Below are positions 14,945 through 24,689 of a DNA stretch of 48,467 nucleotides, piece after piece. Below the pieces are notes generated by a model. That model did no database searches and had not been told where the DNA came from. It saw nothing but the letters and a program-made list of their open reading frames with translations. Where the stretch lies: the NCBI GenBank assembly GCA_944388865.1, contig CALXKM010000039.1, positions 1-48,467 on the forward strand, read 5' to 3'. The position numbers and the translations under genes were made by a program. This DNA is from an uncultured Duodenibacillus sp. (GTDB lineage Bacteria; Pseudomonadota; Gammaproteobacteria; Burkholderiales; Burkholderiaceae_F). Position 1 is the stretch's first letter; every line of letters begins with the position of its first letter.

Positions 14945-15311
14945 ATCAACTCCTTTGGCGCTGCCCGGGTGCTGCAAAAATGATGAGCGTTGCACAAACG
15001 ACGCGCCCGTACGCGACAAGATTCATTTGACGATGAACGCAAATGTCAAGCACGGACATCTCGCCTTGCCGCTTTCGGAAAAAGCCTGCGCATGAAACAG
15101 ATTTTGTTCATTTGCACTGCTCAAATCCGCAAGCCGGATGATTGCCTCATTATTGCACTGCTTGCGCCTGTGTATTTCTTCTTTTTCTCATGCTGCTCGA
15201 AAAAGCATCTCCTGCACTCTTGAGCAGCTCAAGAGCATGCGCGTGTGCTTGTCTTTTTTGGGTCAATGCTCAAATCCAAGCGCCCGCGCAGCCCCATAGG
15301 GGCATCGCGCT
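14945..15311 (-). other. unusually long fabZ-lpxA intergenic region
   Basis: No credible gene is visible in these 367 bp. The clearest element is a perfect palindromic stem-loop CTCTTGAG (15217-15224) / CTCAAGAG (15228-15235) with a 3-nt loop and no T-run. The region is moderately AT-rich on its right side. It interrupts a pair of genes that usually lie close together, and might hold a promoter for lpxA-lpxB-moaA or a decayed gene. Confidence 0.45.
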
Positions 15312-15767
15312 TTATTCTTCAATGACCTTGCGGGCCGACATCAGAGACTTGGCTTCGCAAACCACGTTGCCGTCGACGAGCGCACGAGCCTCGCACCAGC
15401 AGATGTTGGCGCGATCCTTGATGTAGCGGCACTCGAAAATAAGCTGATCGCCCGGCTGCACGATGCGCTTAAAGCGCACGCCGTCAATGCCGGCAAAGTA
15501 AAAAAGCGCCTTCTTTTTGCGTTCTTCTTCGGACAGCCGAGCCATCACGAGCACGGCGCAGGCCTGCGCCATCGCTTCAACGATCAGCACGCCCGGCATC
15601 ACGGGCATCTCGGGAAAGTGCCCCGTGAACTGCGGTTCGTTGGCCGTTACATTTTTGAGCACGCGCGCCTCAGTAGCGTCTTCGTTGATCTCGAGCACGC
15701 GATCAATCAGAAGAAACGGATAGCGATGAGGCAAAAGCTGCATGATGTCATTGATAGTCTGCTGCAT
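15312..15767 (-). CDS. fabZ: 3-hydroxyacyl-ACP dehydratase FabZ
   Basis: A 151-residue hot-dog-fold dehydratase of type II fatty acid synthesis. It competes with LpxA for 3-hydroxyacyl-ACP, so it helps set the balance between phospholipid and lipid A. The catalytic His50 lies in TGHFP and Glu64 in IVEAMAQ. N-terminal LLPHRYPFLLIDRV is typical. It follows lpxD after 53 bp, in the conserved order. Confidence 0.97.
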   Translation of the reverse strand: MQQTINDIMQLLPHRYPFLLIDRVLEINEDATEARVLKNVTANEPQFTGHFPEMPVMPGVLIVEAMAQACAVLVMARLSEEERKKKALFYFAGIDGVRFKRIVQPGDQLIFECRYIKDRANICWCEARALVDGNVVCEAKSLMSARKVIEE

Positions 15768-15820
15768 TTTTTATCTCTACTATGTTTACGTTGTCTTTGT
15801 AGCTAAACAAAATAAAAAAT

Positions 15821-16909
15821 CTATTGAGCTTTGTCTGCGGCTGCTTTTTCAAGTGCTTCGACCTGAGCCTGCAGAGCTTTGATCTGCTTTCTCATATTCG
15901 AAAGATTCATCACCATGACGGCGCTGCGCTCAAAAGCACGCTGCTCTTGGGCAGGGAAAAAGCCCATCATGACGCGCGCCTTGGGATCCCAGTTCATGAG
16001 CGAAGTGGCAGGCCCCACCATGCATCCGTCGGGAATGGAAATGTGGCCGTTGATCATGGCCGCGCCCCCGATCATGCAGTGGCTGCCGATGTGAGTGGAA
16101 CCAGCCACGCCCGTGCAGGCAGCCATGACGGTATGTTCGCCTACTCGGCAGTTGTGACCAAGCTGAATCTGATTGTCGATCTTGGAGCCCTTGCCCACCA
16201 CGGTGTCCTCAATAGCTCCGCGGTCAATCGTGGTATTGGCTCCGACTTCCACATCGTCGCCAATCGTCACGCCGCCAACCTGCGGAATTTTGACCCACTC
16301 GCCCATAAAGGGAGCAAAGCCAAAACCGTCAGCGCCAATCACCGCGCCCGAATGAATAATCACGCGGCTGCCGATTTTGCAGCGCTGATAAATCACGACA
16401 TTGGGGTACAGAATGCAGTCGTCGCCCACCGTTGTCCCCTCGCCCACATAAGCGCCGGTTTTAACGATGGTATTTTTGCCGATGACCGCGCCGGCTCTGA
16501 CGCTTGCGCCAGGCTCAACAGATGCGGTCGGATCAATTCGAGCACTCGGATCAACGACGGCCCCCGGCATAATGCCGCAATGTTCTCTAGGCTGCTCGAG
16601 CATGGCCTGTACGGCCCAGGCAAACCAAGCGTAGGGATTGGCTGTAACGACAATGGCGCGACCCGGATCCGAGACGCCGTACATGGCTTCTAGATCTTCT
16701 GGAGAAATCACAAGCACGCCGGCGCGGCTTTCCTTGGCTGCATCGCGGTACTTCTTCTGAGCAAGAAATGCCACATGATCGGCCTGCGCGGCCTCAAGCG
16801 GTCCAAAGCGCGTCACAACGGCATTCTCAGCACCGCCTAAACACTCGCTTTTGAGACGTCCGCCGGAGCGCACGTCAATTTCATGAATAATCTCGGAAAT
16901 CTTAAACAT
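15821..16909 (-). CDS. lpxD: UDP-3-O-(3-hydroxyacyl)glucosamine N-acyltransferase
   Basis: A 362-residue beta-helix acyltransferase for the third lipid A step. It has an N-terminal uridine-binding domain (1-100), a long run of hexapeptide repeats (105-300, including [13 protein letters not shown] and [14 protein letters not shown] with the catalytic His region), and a C-terminal helix rich in Lys, Gln and Ala that would form a coiled coil. The start at 16909 (MFKIS) has an AAAGGA ribosome site; a reading from 16936 is less likely. A terminator lies upstream after skp, so lpxD may begin a new transcript. Confidence 0.96.
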   Translation of the reverse strand: MFKISEIIHEIDVRSGGRLKSECLGGAENAVVTRFGPLEAAQADHVAFLAQKKYRDAAKESRAGVLVISPEDLEAMYGVSDPGRAIVVTANPYAWFAWAVQAMLEQPREHCGIMPGAVVDPSARIDPTASVEPGASVRAGAVIGKNTIVKTGAYVGEGTTVGDDCILYPNVVIYQRCKIGSRVIIHSGAVIGADGFGFAPFMGEWVKIPQVGGVTIGDDVEVGANTTIDRGAIEDTVVGKGSKIDNQIQLGHNCRVGEHTVMAACTGVAGSTHIGSHCMIGGAAMINGHISIPDGCMVGPATSLMNWDPKARVMMGFFPAQEQRAFERSAVMVMNLSNMRKQIKALQAQVEALEKAAADKAQ

Positions 16910-17001
16910 CGCAAATCCTTTTTCGCGCCGATTCAAAGATAAGACAAAAAGGCGTTGTCAGCGGCATTCGCACTCGGCAACTGCAGCATCCCGAGACTGC
17001 G

Positions 17002-17036
17002 AAAACGCCCCAGGCAGCAAAGCCTCAGGGCGTTTT
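17002..17036 (-). terminator. intrinsic terminator after skp
   Basis: AAAACGCCC (17002-17010) and GGGCGTTTT (17028-17036) form a perfect 9-bp outer stem, with an inner AGGC/GCCT pair. Both ends carry A/T runs, so it works in either direction. It lies between skp and lpxD, genes that are often co-transcribed. Confidence 0.8.
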
Positions 17037-17138
17037 GCAAACAGTCAGTCGACCAAATGGCTCAAGCCGCTGCGCTCTTTTCCTGCCCGACTCCAAGCCG
17101 GGAGACTTTCTTGCACAAACGCAACAGCAGACAAAGAA

Positions 17139-17642
17139 TTACTTCGTCGGCTTATTGAGCTGCTTCATCACCTGCTCGGTGATGTCGACCTTCGGGCTCA
17201 CCCAAACGGCATCCTGCAGGATCAGATCGTACTTCTGCTTTTTGGCGATGTCCTGAATGATCTTGTTGGCGCGGGCGAGAATGATTTGGCTCTCTTCATT
17301 GGCGCGCTGATTGCGCTCTTCGATGAGCGCACGCTGGCGGCGAGCGATGTCGCGCTCGGTTTCAGCCAGCGACTGACGCTGCTTCAGGCGTTCGGACTCA
17401 GCCATCACGGGGCTGTCCTTTTCAAACTTCTGCGCACGGGTGCGGAATTCGCGAATGTCGCGATTTAATTCGTCTTCACGCGTCTTGAAGTAGTTCTTGA
17501 GCTTGTTCTGAGCGGCAACGGCAGGAGCCGACTCCGACAGAATGCGGGCAGGATTAACGACGCCCACCTTGAAATCGGCAGCCGCTGCGCCGCCGCAAAG
17601 CACTGCAGCGCTCGCAGCTGCAATCAAAGCTTTCTTAAACAT
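17139..17642 (-). CDS. skp: periplasmic chaperone Skp/OmpH
   Basis: A 167-residue protein with a Sec signal peptide (MFKKALIAAASAAVLCGGAAAA, cleavage probably after Ala22). The core matches Skp/OmpH: a short beta segment (FKVGVVNPARILSES) that trimerises, long charged helices (about 45-130) forming the tentacles, and a final beta strand (YDLILQDAVWVSP). It carries unfolded outer-membrane proteins across the periplasm towards BamA, encoded just upstream. The length is normal. Confidence 0.95.
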   Translation of the reverse strand: MFKKALIAAASAAVLCGGAAAADFKVGVVNPARILSESAPAVAAQNKLKNYFKTREDELNRDIREFRTRAQKFEKDSPVMAESERLKQRQSLAETERDIARRQRALIEERNQRANEESQIILARANKIIQDIAKKQKYDLILQDAVWVSPKVDITEQVMKQLNKPTK

Positions 17643-17787
17643 TTGTTCACTATCCTCAAACTAACCGTCACAGCGTCAATCCTGCACTTGTCTGTGAGCA
17701 TCAACGCCCAGACGGCTTTCAAAATGCGTTGAACACGCATATTAAGGGGTTTTTCGCTTTTTTTCCTTAAGAAAAAGTAAAAGCACA

Positions 17788-17821
17788 TGTCTGAGGGGAT
17801 TCTCGCGAAGCCTTTCAGACA
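17788..17821 (-). terminator. weak stem-loop downstream of bamA
   Basis: TGTCTGA (17788-17794) and TCAGACA (17815-17821) form a 7-bp stem 54 nt past the bamA stop, followed leftward by an A/T-rich stretch that itself contains a TTTTTCTTAAGGAAAAA palindrome. A partial terminator between bamA and skp is possible. Confidence 0.35.
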
Positions 17822-17875
17822 ACCCCCTGCGGTTGAAATCTTTTCCTTTTCGCCGCAGCTCTCTCAATCAGCAAA

Positions 17876-20221
17876 TTAGAAGCCCGTGCCGATCTGGAAC
17901 TGGAAGCGCTGCGTATCATCGCCTTCCTTCTCGTTGAGCGGGAAGGCAAGCGAGAACTTAAGCGGTCCCAAGGGCGAAATCCAAGCGATGCCGAAGCCCA
18001 CCGAGTAGCGCAAATCGTTGAAGTCAAGATCTTCACGCTGGTAGCGAGTCTGTCCCGGCAATCGCTCGTAGCCCCAGACATAACCGGCATCCAGGAACAC
18101 CAAGCCTCGCAGAGTACGATCAGCACCAGGCAACGGCGTGAGCAACTCGGCCGAGAAGATTAATTCTCGATCGCCGCCCAGGTTGTCGCCGTTGGAGTCG
18201 CGCGGCCCCAAGGAAGAACTCTCAAAGCCTCGCACCGAACCGATGCCGCCGGCGTAGAAGTTCTTGAAGAATGGATACATCTTGTCGCCATAGGTGTCGC
18301 CGTAGCCAATCTGCATGTTGAGACCCAGCGTCCAGGCACGGCTGATCGGCACATACTGCGTGATCTGGTATGTGGCGCGATAATAGCGCTGATCAAGCGC
18401 AGGAAGCGCAAATTCGGCCGACAATCGCTGGTAGCGGCCGCGAGTCGGCGCAAGCGCATTGTCGCGGCTGTCTCGGGACCACCCCAGCGTCAGCAACGCA
18501 GCCTGTGAACGCTCGCCGTATTCATCAACATAATTCCAATAGCGTTCGGGAGAGGCAACGTCATCAAGACCTTGCTGTGCTTGCTGTCTTGAACCACGCA
18601 GATCCACCTCGGTCATTTCAAAGCGCGCGCCCACAAAAATGCGGTCGTATTCCGTCACAGGAAGACCAAAGTTGATGCCCGCGCCGATTGTTTCGTAAGC
18701 AACGTTGGAGACATCGAGCTCATCGAGGTCAACGCGTCTGTCGTAAACCGTCCAGTTTCGGCTGATGCCCTCGGGCGTGATGTAGGGTTCGCCCAAATTC
18801 AAGGCGTACGTGCGCTGACTTTGCGACGTATTGACTTCAACGCCGAGAGACTTGCCCGAACCGAAGACGTTGTCCTGAGCAAAACCTGCCGAGAGAATGA
18901 CGCCGTCAGAGGTGGAATAACCAGCACCCAAGGAGATGGATCCCGTCGGACGTTCCTTGACGGCAATTTCCAGGTCGACCTGATCGCGCGTGCCCTCAAC
19001 GGGCTTGGGCTCGGCCGTAACCGAATCAAAGTAGCCCAGACGGTCAATGCGGTCGCGAGAGAGCTTTACGGCGTCGCTGTCAAACCAAGCCGACTCGTAC
19101 TGGCGCACTTCGCGGCGAATCACATCGTCGCGCGTGCGGGTGTTGCCCGTAATGTTGACGTGGCGCACGTAGGCGCGCCGCCCCGGGTCGACTGTGTAGA
19201 CAATCTGCACAAGGTCGGTATCGGGCACCGGTACCGGATTGGGAGTGGCAGTTGCAAAGGCATAGCCAAGACTAGAGAACTTGTCGACGATCTTCTGACT
19301 GACCTGGTTGATCTTTTCAGCGTTGTAGATTTCACCCTTTTCAAACTCAAGCAGCGGCTCGACCTCGGCGTTGAGATTGAGCAGATCGCCCGCAAGCGAC
19401 ACCGTATCGAGCCGATACTGCTTGCCTTCGGTGAGATTGATGGTGATGAAGACATCGCTCTTGTTGGGCGCTACCGAAACCTGCACGCTGTCAATGCGAA
19501 AATCCAAGTACCCCTGATTGAGGTAGTAGCTGCGAATGGTCTCAAGGTCAGCAGCGAGCTTTTCACGCGAATACAGATCTCGTCGCGTATACCAGCTCAG
19601 CCAATTCTTCGGCGCAAGCTGCATCTGATCGAGGAGCTCGTCGCTGTCGAAAACCGTATTGCCCACAAAGCGGACCTGCTTAATGGAACTCGCCGCGCCT
19701 TCGTCAACATTAATCGTGATGCGCACGCGATTGCGTTCAAGAGGCGTTGCTGTGGTCTTGACCTCTACGCCATAGTAGCCCTGAGAAAGATACTGGCGGC
19801 GCAGCTCCTGATCGGCTCTATCGAGAATTGAGTGGTCAAAGATGCGGCCTTCGGCCAAACCCACATCGCGCAGGCTTTTTTCGACGCCTTCAGCATCAAA
19901 GGCGCGGATGCCGTTGGTCTCAATGTCGGCAACTGCCGGCCGTTCGATTAAGTTGATGACGAGCACATCGCCTTCAACCGCAAGGTCAATATCGCGGAAA
20001 AGCCCTGAGGCATAGAGCTCATGAATGGCCTGCGAGCCGCGCTCGGGCGTGTACTCGTCGCCTACGCGAAAGGGCAAATGAGAAAACACCGTGCCGGGTT
20101 CGGTTCGCTGAATGCCCTCAACGCGAATGTCGCGGATCGTAAAGACCTGAGCGGCGGCTCCTGCTGCATAGGCAGCAATTACGGCGGCCGCAAGGCCCTG
20201 AAGAAGAAATTTTCCCGTCAT
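17876..20221 (-). CDS. bamA: outer membrane protein assembly factor BamA
   Basis: A 781-residue Omp85 protein that folds and inserts beta-barrel proteins into the outer membrane. After a signal peptide (MTGKFLLQG...GAAAQ, about 24 residues) come five POTRA domains (about 25-420, starting FTIRDIRVEGIQRTEPGTVF) and a 16-strand barrel. The conserved loop-6 motif IGSVRGFES is present, and the chain ends in the terminal Phe of an outer-membrane sorting signal. The start at 20221 was chosen so that the signal peptide is N-terminal; its ribosome site is weak, and a TTG 13 codons upstream is open. It follows rseP and precedes skp as in most Proteobacteria. Confidence 0.97.
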   Translation of the reverse strand: MTGKFLLQGLAAAVIAAYAAGAAAQVFTIRDIRVEGIQRTEPGTVFSHLPFRVGDEYTPERGSQAIHELYASGLFRDIDLAVEGDVLVINLIERPAVADIETNGIRAFDAEGVEKSLRDVGLAEGRIFDHSILDRADQELRRQYLSQGYYGVEVKTTATPLERNRVRITINVDEGAASSIKQVRFVGNTVFDSDELLDQMQLAPKNWLSWYTRRDLYSREKLAADLETIRSYYLNQGYLDFRIDSVQVSVAPNKSDVFITINLTEGKQYRLDTVSLAGDLLNLNAEVEPLLEFEKGEIYNAEKINQVSQKIVDKFSSLGYAFATATPNPVPVPDTDLVQIVYTVDPGRRAYVRHVNITGNTRTRDDVIRREVRQYESAWFDSDAVKLSRDRIDRLGYFDSVTAEPKPVEGTRDQVDLEIAVKERPTGSISLGAGYSTSDGVILSAGFAQDNVFGSGKSLGVEVNTSQSQRTYALNLGEPYITPEGISRNWTVYDRRVDLDELDVSNVAYETIGAGINFGLPVTEYDRIFVGARFEMTEVDLRGSRQQAQQGLDDVASPERYWNYVDEYGERSQAALLTLGWSRDSRDNALAPTRGRYQRLSAEFALPALDQRYYRATYQITQYVPISRAWTLGLNMQIGYGDTYGDKMYPFFKNFYAGGIGSVRGFESSSLGPRDSNGDNLGGDRELIFSAELLTPLPGADRTLRGLVFLDAGYVWGYERLPGQTRYQREDLDFNDLRYSVGFGIAWISPLGPLKFSLAFPLNEKEGDDTQRFQFQIGTGF

Positions 20222-20295
20222 GTTGGTTTGTTCAGTCGTTCTTGCGTTTCTTGCGCACAAGCTCAGGCGCCCGGCGCATGCACTGGGACAAAAAT

Positions 20296-20324
20296 TTATC
20301 AGAGTTTAGCCGATCAAAAGCCAA
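20296..20324 (-). promoter_or_regulatory. candidate bamA promoter
   Basis: Read leftward, TTGGCT (20324-20319) and TGATAA (20301-20296) are separated by exactly 17 bp, about 75 bp before the bamA start codon. No sigma-E-type GGAACTT element was found, which would be usual before bamA in enterobacteria. Confidence 0.4.
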
Positions 20325-20458
20325 AAATCATTGGTCTCCGCAAGGTAATTAAGCGTTCAATTCGTCTGAAACCATAGACAAAGACTTGGTTTTTGCAACC
20401 AAATATTTCGATGCATCATTTTTGCCAAATGCTCGCATGCAGTGCAGCGCAAATCGCC

Positions 20459-21817
20459 TTAGCTCAGAATGCGCGTAAGGTCGTTCGTCATGCCCAGCGC
20501 AAAGAGAAATAGCACAAACAAGAGACCAATCTTTTGGCTGATTTCAAGCGTCTTGGGACCAGGCTTGCGGCCCGTGATCATTTCAATGATGAAAAACAAG
20601 AGATGCCCGCCGTCGAGCATCGGAATGGGCACGAGATTCAAAAGGCCGAGATTGACCGAGAGCATTGCCAAAAACAAAAGGTAGCTTAAAAGCCCAAACT
20701 GCACGGCTTGGCCTGCCACATCGCCGATCATCAGGGGACCGGAAATATTGTCGGTGCTCGCATTGCCGATGACCATATTTTTGAGCACGCGACCGGTTAC
20801 CTCGACCATATCCCAGGTCTTTTCAAGCCCTACGCCGAGAGCGCCGAAAAAGCCCTCGCGCGTGAGCACAAACTCGGGCATAGCCCCGAGCACTGCGCCG
20901 ATGCGGCCGATCTCTGAGCCGTCTTCGAGCTTGTGCTTGACGGGCACCACGTCGGCATAGCGTTTGGCGCCCTGCGCATTTTTGAGTCCAAGCTCAATGG
21001 ATTTGCCAGCGCTTGCGCGCACTTCGTCAATGAACGCTCGTGCATTCTTGACCGGGCGTCCCTCGAGCGAAAAAATCGTGTCGCCAGGCTTTAAGCCTGC
21101 CGCATCAGCAGGACTTCCCTTTTCGACTTCACCCACCATGACCGCGCCCGCATAGGGAATAAGGCCCAGATGAGAGGCTGCGTCGCCCTGCTTGAGTTCG
21201 CCCGAGTACTGCGAGAGATCAAAGACAGCGTCGTGTCTTCTGCCGCCATCATCAACAAAAACAACACGCACATCGCGCTCACCCTGATAGCCGACGATCT
21301 GCAGCCGCAATTCGTTGAAGGTCTTCACCTCGCTGCCGTTGACGCTTGCCACGCGCCAGCCTTCTTCAACGCCTGCCCGCTGCGCCTGAGTGGAGGCCGG
21401 AGCCTCGGCAAGCTTCGTTGAAGGCTCGTAGGTTCCCACCATGGCAATGCCCGCATAAATCACGACGGCAAGCACAAGGTTCATCAAAGGGCCGGCAAAA
21501 ACCACGGCAAAGCGCTGCCAGAGGCTCTTGCGGTCAAAGCTCTGGCGCTCGAACTCCTCTTGGCTTACACGGATGCCTTGGCTTTCGGCCTTCTGCAGAC
21601 TGTCTTTTTCGAGCATCATCACGTATCCGCCAAAGGGAATGGCCGACAAGCGCCACTCGCACCCTCTGCGGTCCGTGTACTTGGCAAGCACCTTGCCAAA
21701 TCCCAACGAGAAGGCAAGTACGCGCACGCCGCACAGACGGGCAACGATGTAGTGCCCCCATTCGTGTATGAGCACCAAAATAGACAGTGTGAGAACAAAG
21801 GCCAAAAGCGCAAGCAT
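20459..21817 (-). CDS. rseP: RIP metalloprotease RseP
   Basis: A 452-residue site-2-type intramembrane zinc protease. The active-site HEWGH lies in the first membrane helix (His18, Glu19, His22) and the third zinc ligand lies in NLVPIPMLDGG near the C-terminus. Two PDZ domains occupy the periplasmic middle (about 125-290; the second has GLKPGDTIFSLEG). Four membrane segments are predicted. In other Proteobacteria it cleaves anti-sigma-E factors and signal-peptide remnants. The ATG at 21817 is preferred over a TTG one codon upstream. It normally follows dxr directly; here nrdD-nrdG lies between them. Confidence 0.96.
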   Translation of the reverse strand: MLALLAFVLTLSILVLIHEWGHYIVARLCGVRVLAFSLGFGKVLAKYTDRRGCEWRLSAIPFGGYVMMLEKDSLQKAESQGIRVSQEEFERQSFDRKSLWQRFAVVFAGPLMNLVLAVVIYAGIAMVGTYEPSTKLAEAPASTQAQRAGVEEGWRVASVNGSEVKTFNELRLQIVGYQGERDVRVVFVDDGGRRHDAVFDLSQYSGELKQGDAASHLGLIPYAGAVMVGEVEKGSPADAAGLKPGDTIFSLEGRPVKNARAFIDEVRASAGKSIELGLKNAQGAKRYADVVPVKHKLEDGSEIGRIGAVLGAMPEFVLTREGFFGALGVGLEKTWDMVEVTGRVLKNMVIGNASTDNISGPLMIGDVAGQAVQFGLLSYLLFLAMLSVNLGLLNLVPIPMLDGGHLLFFIIEMITGRKPGPKTLEISQKIGLLFVLFLFALGMTNDLTRILS

Positions 21818-21922
21818 CAACTGGAACCTTTCATGAAATTTCGACTAAAAGCACAAGCCGGCGCTCGCATCATTTTGGAGATGCTCTGAAAATTCGACGA
21901 TGAAACAAAATTCCCGAGAACA

Positions 21923-21958
21923 AAAAGAAACGAAAACACCAACGCCTTCGTTTCTTTT
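21923..21958 (-). terminator. intrinsic terminator of nrdDG
   Basis: AAAAGAAACGAA (21923-21934) and TTCGTTTCTTTT (21947-21958) form a perfect 12-bp A/T-rich stem, 40 nt past the nrdG stop, flanked by A- and T-rich sequence on both sides. It separates nrdDG from rseP. Confidence 0.75.
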
Positions 21959-21998
21959 CGTTTTTCCTTAGGATCAGTCGAGGCGCCGCGCGGACGAG

Positions 21999-22514
21999 TT
22001 ATTTTGCCTCAACTGCAGCTGATTTCTCGATGCTCTGTCGAACACCTGAGTCCGAAAATTGCAAAGAAATGATTCTTTGGTTTGAACTTCCAAACCAACT
22101 GCCGGATTCTGAGACTTTGAGCTTTTCGATATAGGGGCCGTCGACCACGGCGTCAAGGTACTGAAAAATTTCCATGTCCTTGACATGCTCGTACTTGCGT
22201 CCAGTCCAAAGCCAGATTGTCTTGCTTGAGCCAAACTTCTCGCGCACCCTCCGGCAAAGCGCTGCAAGCACCGGTTCGTTTTCAGGCTCAAGCGGATCGC
22301 CTCCGAGCAGACTCAGGCCTTCGACGAAAGGCTCTTCAAGCGCAGAGAGTATTCTCTCTTCGGTTTTTTCATCGTAAGGCTTGCCTGCGCAGAAGTCCCA
22401 GCTTTCCGGATTAAAGCACCCGCGGCACTTAAGCCGACACCCGGAACAAAAGAGAGAAACTCTTACACCGGGTCCATTTGCCGTATCAAAGGTGCTGATG
22501 CCGACGTAGTTCAT
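21999..22514 (-). CDS. nrdG: anaerobic ribonucleotide reductase activating protein
   Basis: A 171-residue radical SAM activase that places the glycyl radical on NrdD under anaerobic conditions. The cluster motif is CRLKCRGC (Cys26, Cys30, Cys33), followed by the SAM-binding GLSLLGGDPLE segment. It begins 12 bp after the nrdD stop, so the pair is translated together. The C-terminal 25 residues extend beyond the core and look poorly conserved. Its presence, with oxygen-sensitive NrdD, shows anaerobic DNA precursor synthesis. Confidence 0.95.
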   Translation of the reverse strand: MNYVGISTFDTANGPGVRVSLFCSGCRLKCRGCFNPESWDFCAGKPYDEKTEERILSALEEPFVEGLSLLGGDPLEPENEPVLAALCRRVREKFGSSKTIWLWTGRKYEHVKDMEIFQYLDAVVDGPYIEKLKVSESGSWFGSSNQRIISLQFSDSGVRQSIEKSAAVEAK

Positions 22515-22526
22515 AGCCTTTATTTA

Positions 22527-24689
22527 TTACATGCTCACACGGTTTTTGATCTCAGCCATCTTTCCGTCGTTCATGCGGCTCATGCCGTTGACGTTGGAGT
22601 AGCCCAGATAGCCGCACACGCGGCTGATCACCGAAAGATTGGAACTGCCGCAGTGCGGGCACTTAAAGAGCACATTGGTGCTGTGCGTGCCGCAGTCTCC
22701 GCAATAAGCGCTGTCAAAATTAACGCCCTGGTAAAAGCCCTTTTTCATACCGCGCACAATCATGGCCTTCACAGCTTGATAATTTTGCGGATTATCAAGG
22801 CGCACGTACTGGATATGCCCGCCTTCGCACAAATGAAAATCAACGAATTCGCGATCCTGCTTTTCAAAGGGCGTGATCTCTTCGGTGACGTTGACATGGA
22901 AGGAATTGGTGAAGTAATCGGCACTGTAGTGCGGCGTGTGCGCAAAGACATTGTCAATGCCCTCGGCGCGGCAGAACTCGTCGTACTGACGGGCCTGCGT
23001 CGCGCACAGGCTTTCGGCGGGCGTACCGTAGATGGCATACAGATAGCCGTCTTCTTTCTTAAATTGCGCGAGTTTTTCCTTCAGGTGCTTGAGTACGCGC
23101 GCAGAAATTTCTCCGCCCTCTTCAACAAGTCTCTTGCCTGACCACAGGAACGTGAATTCATCAAAGGCCGTGATGCCGAAAGAGGCAGTCATGTAGCGCA
23201 CCAAGTCGCCCACGGTGTCATCGGGATTCTTGGTTCCCTCGTACAACCCGCCCTGCGTAAAGGCAAGCGGATTGCTCGAGCACTTCTGATGGCGCACGAT
23301 GTCATAGCGCTTCAGGAAGAAAGAACGAATCACTTCAAGCCGCTCATCAAGAAGCGTCCAGAACGAATCCTTCCACCCTTCGGGATCACGCAGCTGCGCC
23401 AAACGCAGAATAATCGGCAGATTGAGCGAAACAGCCCCAATGTTGCAGCGGCCTATCGTGATGGCCTTGCCTGCCTCGTTGCGCCACAAGGAAAGAAAGG
23501 CGCGGCAGCCCATGGGCGAGGTAATGGCGCCGTACTTCTGAAAGATTTCCGAGACCGAGCCATAGTCGCTCGAAAGCGAAAGATAGTCCGGATACATGCA
23601 CTGCGTCGAGGTTTTGACCGCCTCGTCAAAAAGCCCTGAGCTAAAGGGATCGGCAGCAATTTGCTTTTCGTCGTACAAAAACACGAGCTTCGGGAAGACA
23701 ACCGGCTTGTGATCCTTGCCGTGACCGTTGCGACGCACCTGCAGCATCACCTTGCCGATCATGTAAAGCCAACCTTTTTCACGCTCGTCATATTCGTCGA
23801 CGTTCCACTGGCCGAACGTAATCGTCGTAAAGGCAAAGTCGCCGCGGCTGCAGGGCACCGTGTTGAGCTTTAACTCGAGCGACTGAAACCCCTGCTCAAG
23901 TTCGCGCACGACGTCCTTGCCTGCATACTCAAGCGCTCGCGGCTCATCAATGCCCATAGCCGTGTACTTTTCGACAGCTGCCTTTTCGCTTTTGAGCACA
24001 TAGGGCAACAAGACCTTATCGAGCTCGGCAAGCGTAAAGCCGCCGAACTGCTGAGCCGTTGCCACCAGCGTAATGTCGCCGATCACCTGCAGTGCGCTCA
24101 AAACCGACTTGGGTTCGGTGTACTGTACATTGCTCATCTCAAAGCCGCCCCTGAGAACATGCCCGATGTCAAACAAGCAGCAGTTGATGCAGCCCAAAAT
24201 CATGTCGCGCAGATCGTGAATGTAGATGTCGCCGCGCTCGATAAGCTCCTTTTCCTTGCCCGAAAGATAAAACTGCTTGTAGAGGCTCTTGGTGAGATAG
24301 CCCTTGATGAGCGACCCCTTGGTCGAAACCAAAGAGCTGTCGAAATTTGCGTTTTCCCGATCGCCCAGGCGCAGCACGTCGTCGGCGTCCTGCCGCAGCT
24401 GCTCGAACGTTCTCGCATAGGTCTGCTTGTAGTAGCGGTACTCGGCATAGGCATCGGCAACTTCCTTGTACTGCAGGAAGGCAAGCACGGCAATCACAAG
24501 CTCGTGCAGCTCGGCAACGGTCACTGTTTCGCGAGCCAACAGGCGATTGTGCACTTCATCGGCAATCTGCTCGAGATGATCGGCGTCGATCACCTTGTCG
24601 CAGCGAAACGCCGCCTTTTTGACGGCAGCAATGATTTTGCCGGCTTCAAAGCCTTCAATGGAGTTGTCTTTTTTAATGACCTTCAACAC
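22527..24689 (-). CDS. nrdD: anaerobic (class III) ribonucleoside-triphosphate reductase
   Basis: A 720-residue glycyl-radical enzyme that reduces ribonucleoside triphosphates to deoxy forms without oxygen. An N-terminal ATP-cone (about 1-90, VIKKDNSIEGFEAGKI) senses dATP/ATP. Near the C-terminus are a zinc site (YCGDC and KCPHC) and the glycyl-radical loop RVCGYLG. The GTG start at 24689 has a strong GAGGAG ribosome site. It is followed by nrdG. No NrdR-box palindrome was recognised upstream. Its position between dxr and rseP breaks an otherwise conserved block. Confidence 0.97.
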   Translation of the reverse strand: MLKVIKKDNSIEGFEAGKIIAAVKKAAFRCDKVIDADHLEQIADEVHNRLLARETVTVAELHELVIAVLAFLQYKEVADAYAEYRYYKQTYARTFEQLRQDADDVLRLGDRENANFDSSLVSTKGSLIKGYLTKSLYKQFYLSGKEKELIERGDIYIHDLRDMILGCINCCLFDIGHVLRGGFEMSNVQYTEPKSVLSALQVIGDITLVATAQQFGGFTLAELDKVLLPYVLKSEKAAVEKYTAMGIDEPRALEYAGKDVVRELEQGFQSLELKLNTVPCSRGDFAFTTITFGQWNVDEYDEREKGWLYMIGKVMLQVRRNGHGKDHKPVVFPKLVFLYDEKQIAADPFSSGLFDEAVKTSTQCMYPDYLSLSSDYGSVSEIFQKYGAITSPMGCRAFLSLWRNEAGKAITIGRCNIGAVSLNLPIILRLAQLRDPEGWKDSFWTLLDERLEVIRSFFLKRYDIVRHQKCSSNPLAFTQGGLYEGTKNPDDTVGDLVRYMTASFGITAFDEFTFLWSGKRLVEEGGEISARVLKHLKEKLAQFKKEDGYLYAIYGTPAESLCATQARQYDEFCRAEGIDNVFAHTPHYSADYFTNSFHVNVTEEITPFEKQDREFVDFHLCEGGHIQYVRLDNPQNYQAVKAMIVRGMKKGFYQGVNFDSAYCGDCGTHSTNVLFKCPHCGSSNLSVISRVCGYLGYSNVNGMSRMNDGKMAEIKNRVSM

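Noticed and set aside
18821-19831. A 336-codon plus-strand frame antisense to bamA
   Set aside because: Shadow of the POTRA region of bamA, with no family features.
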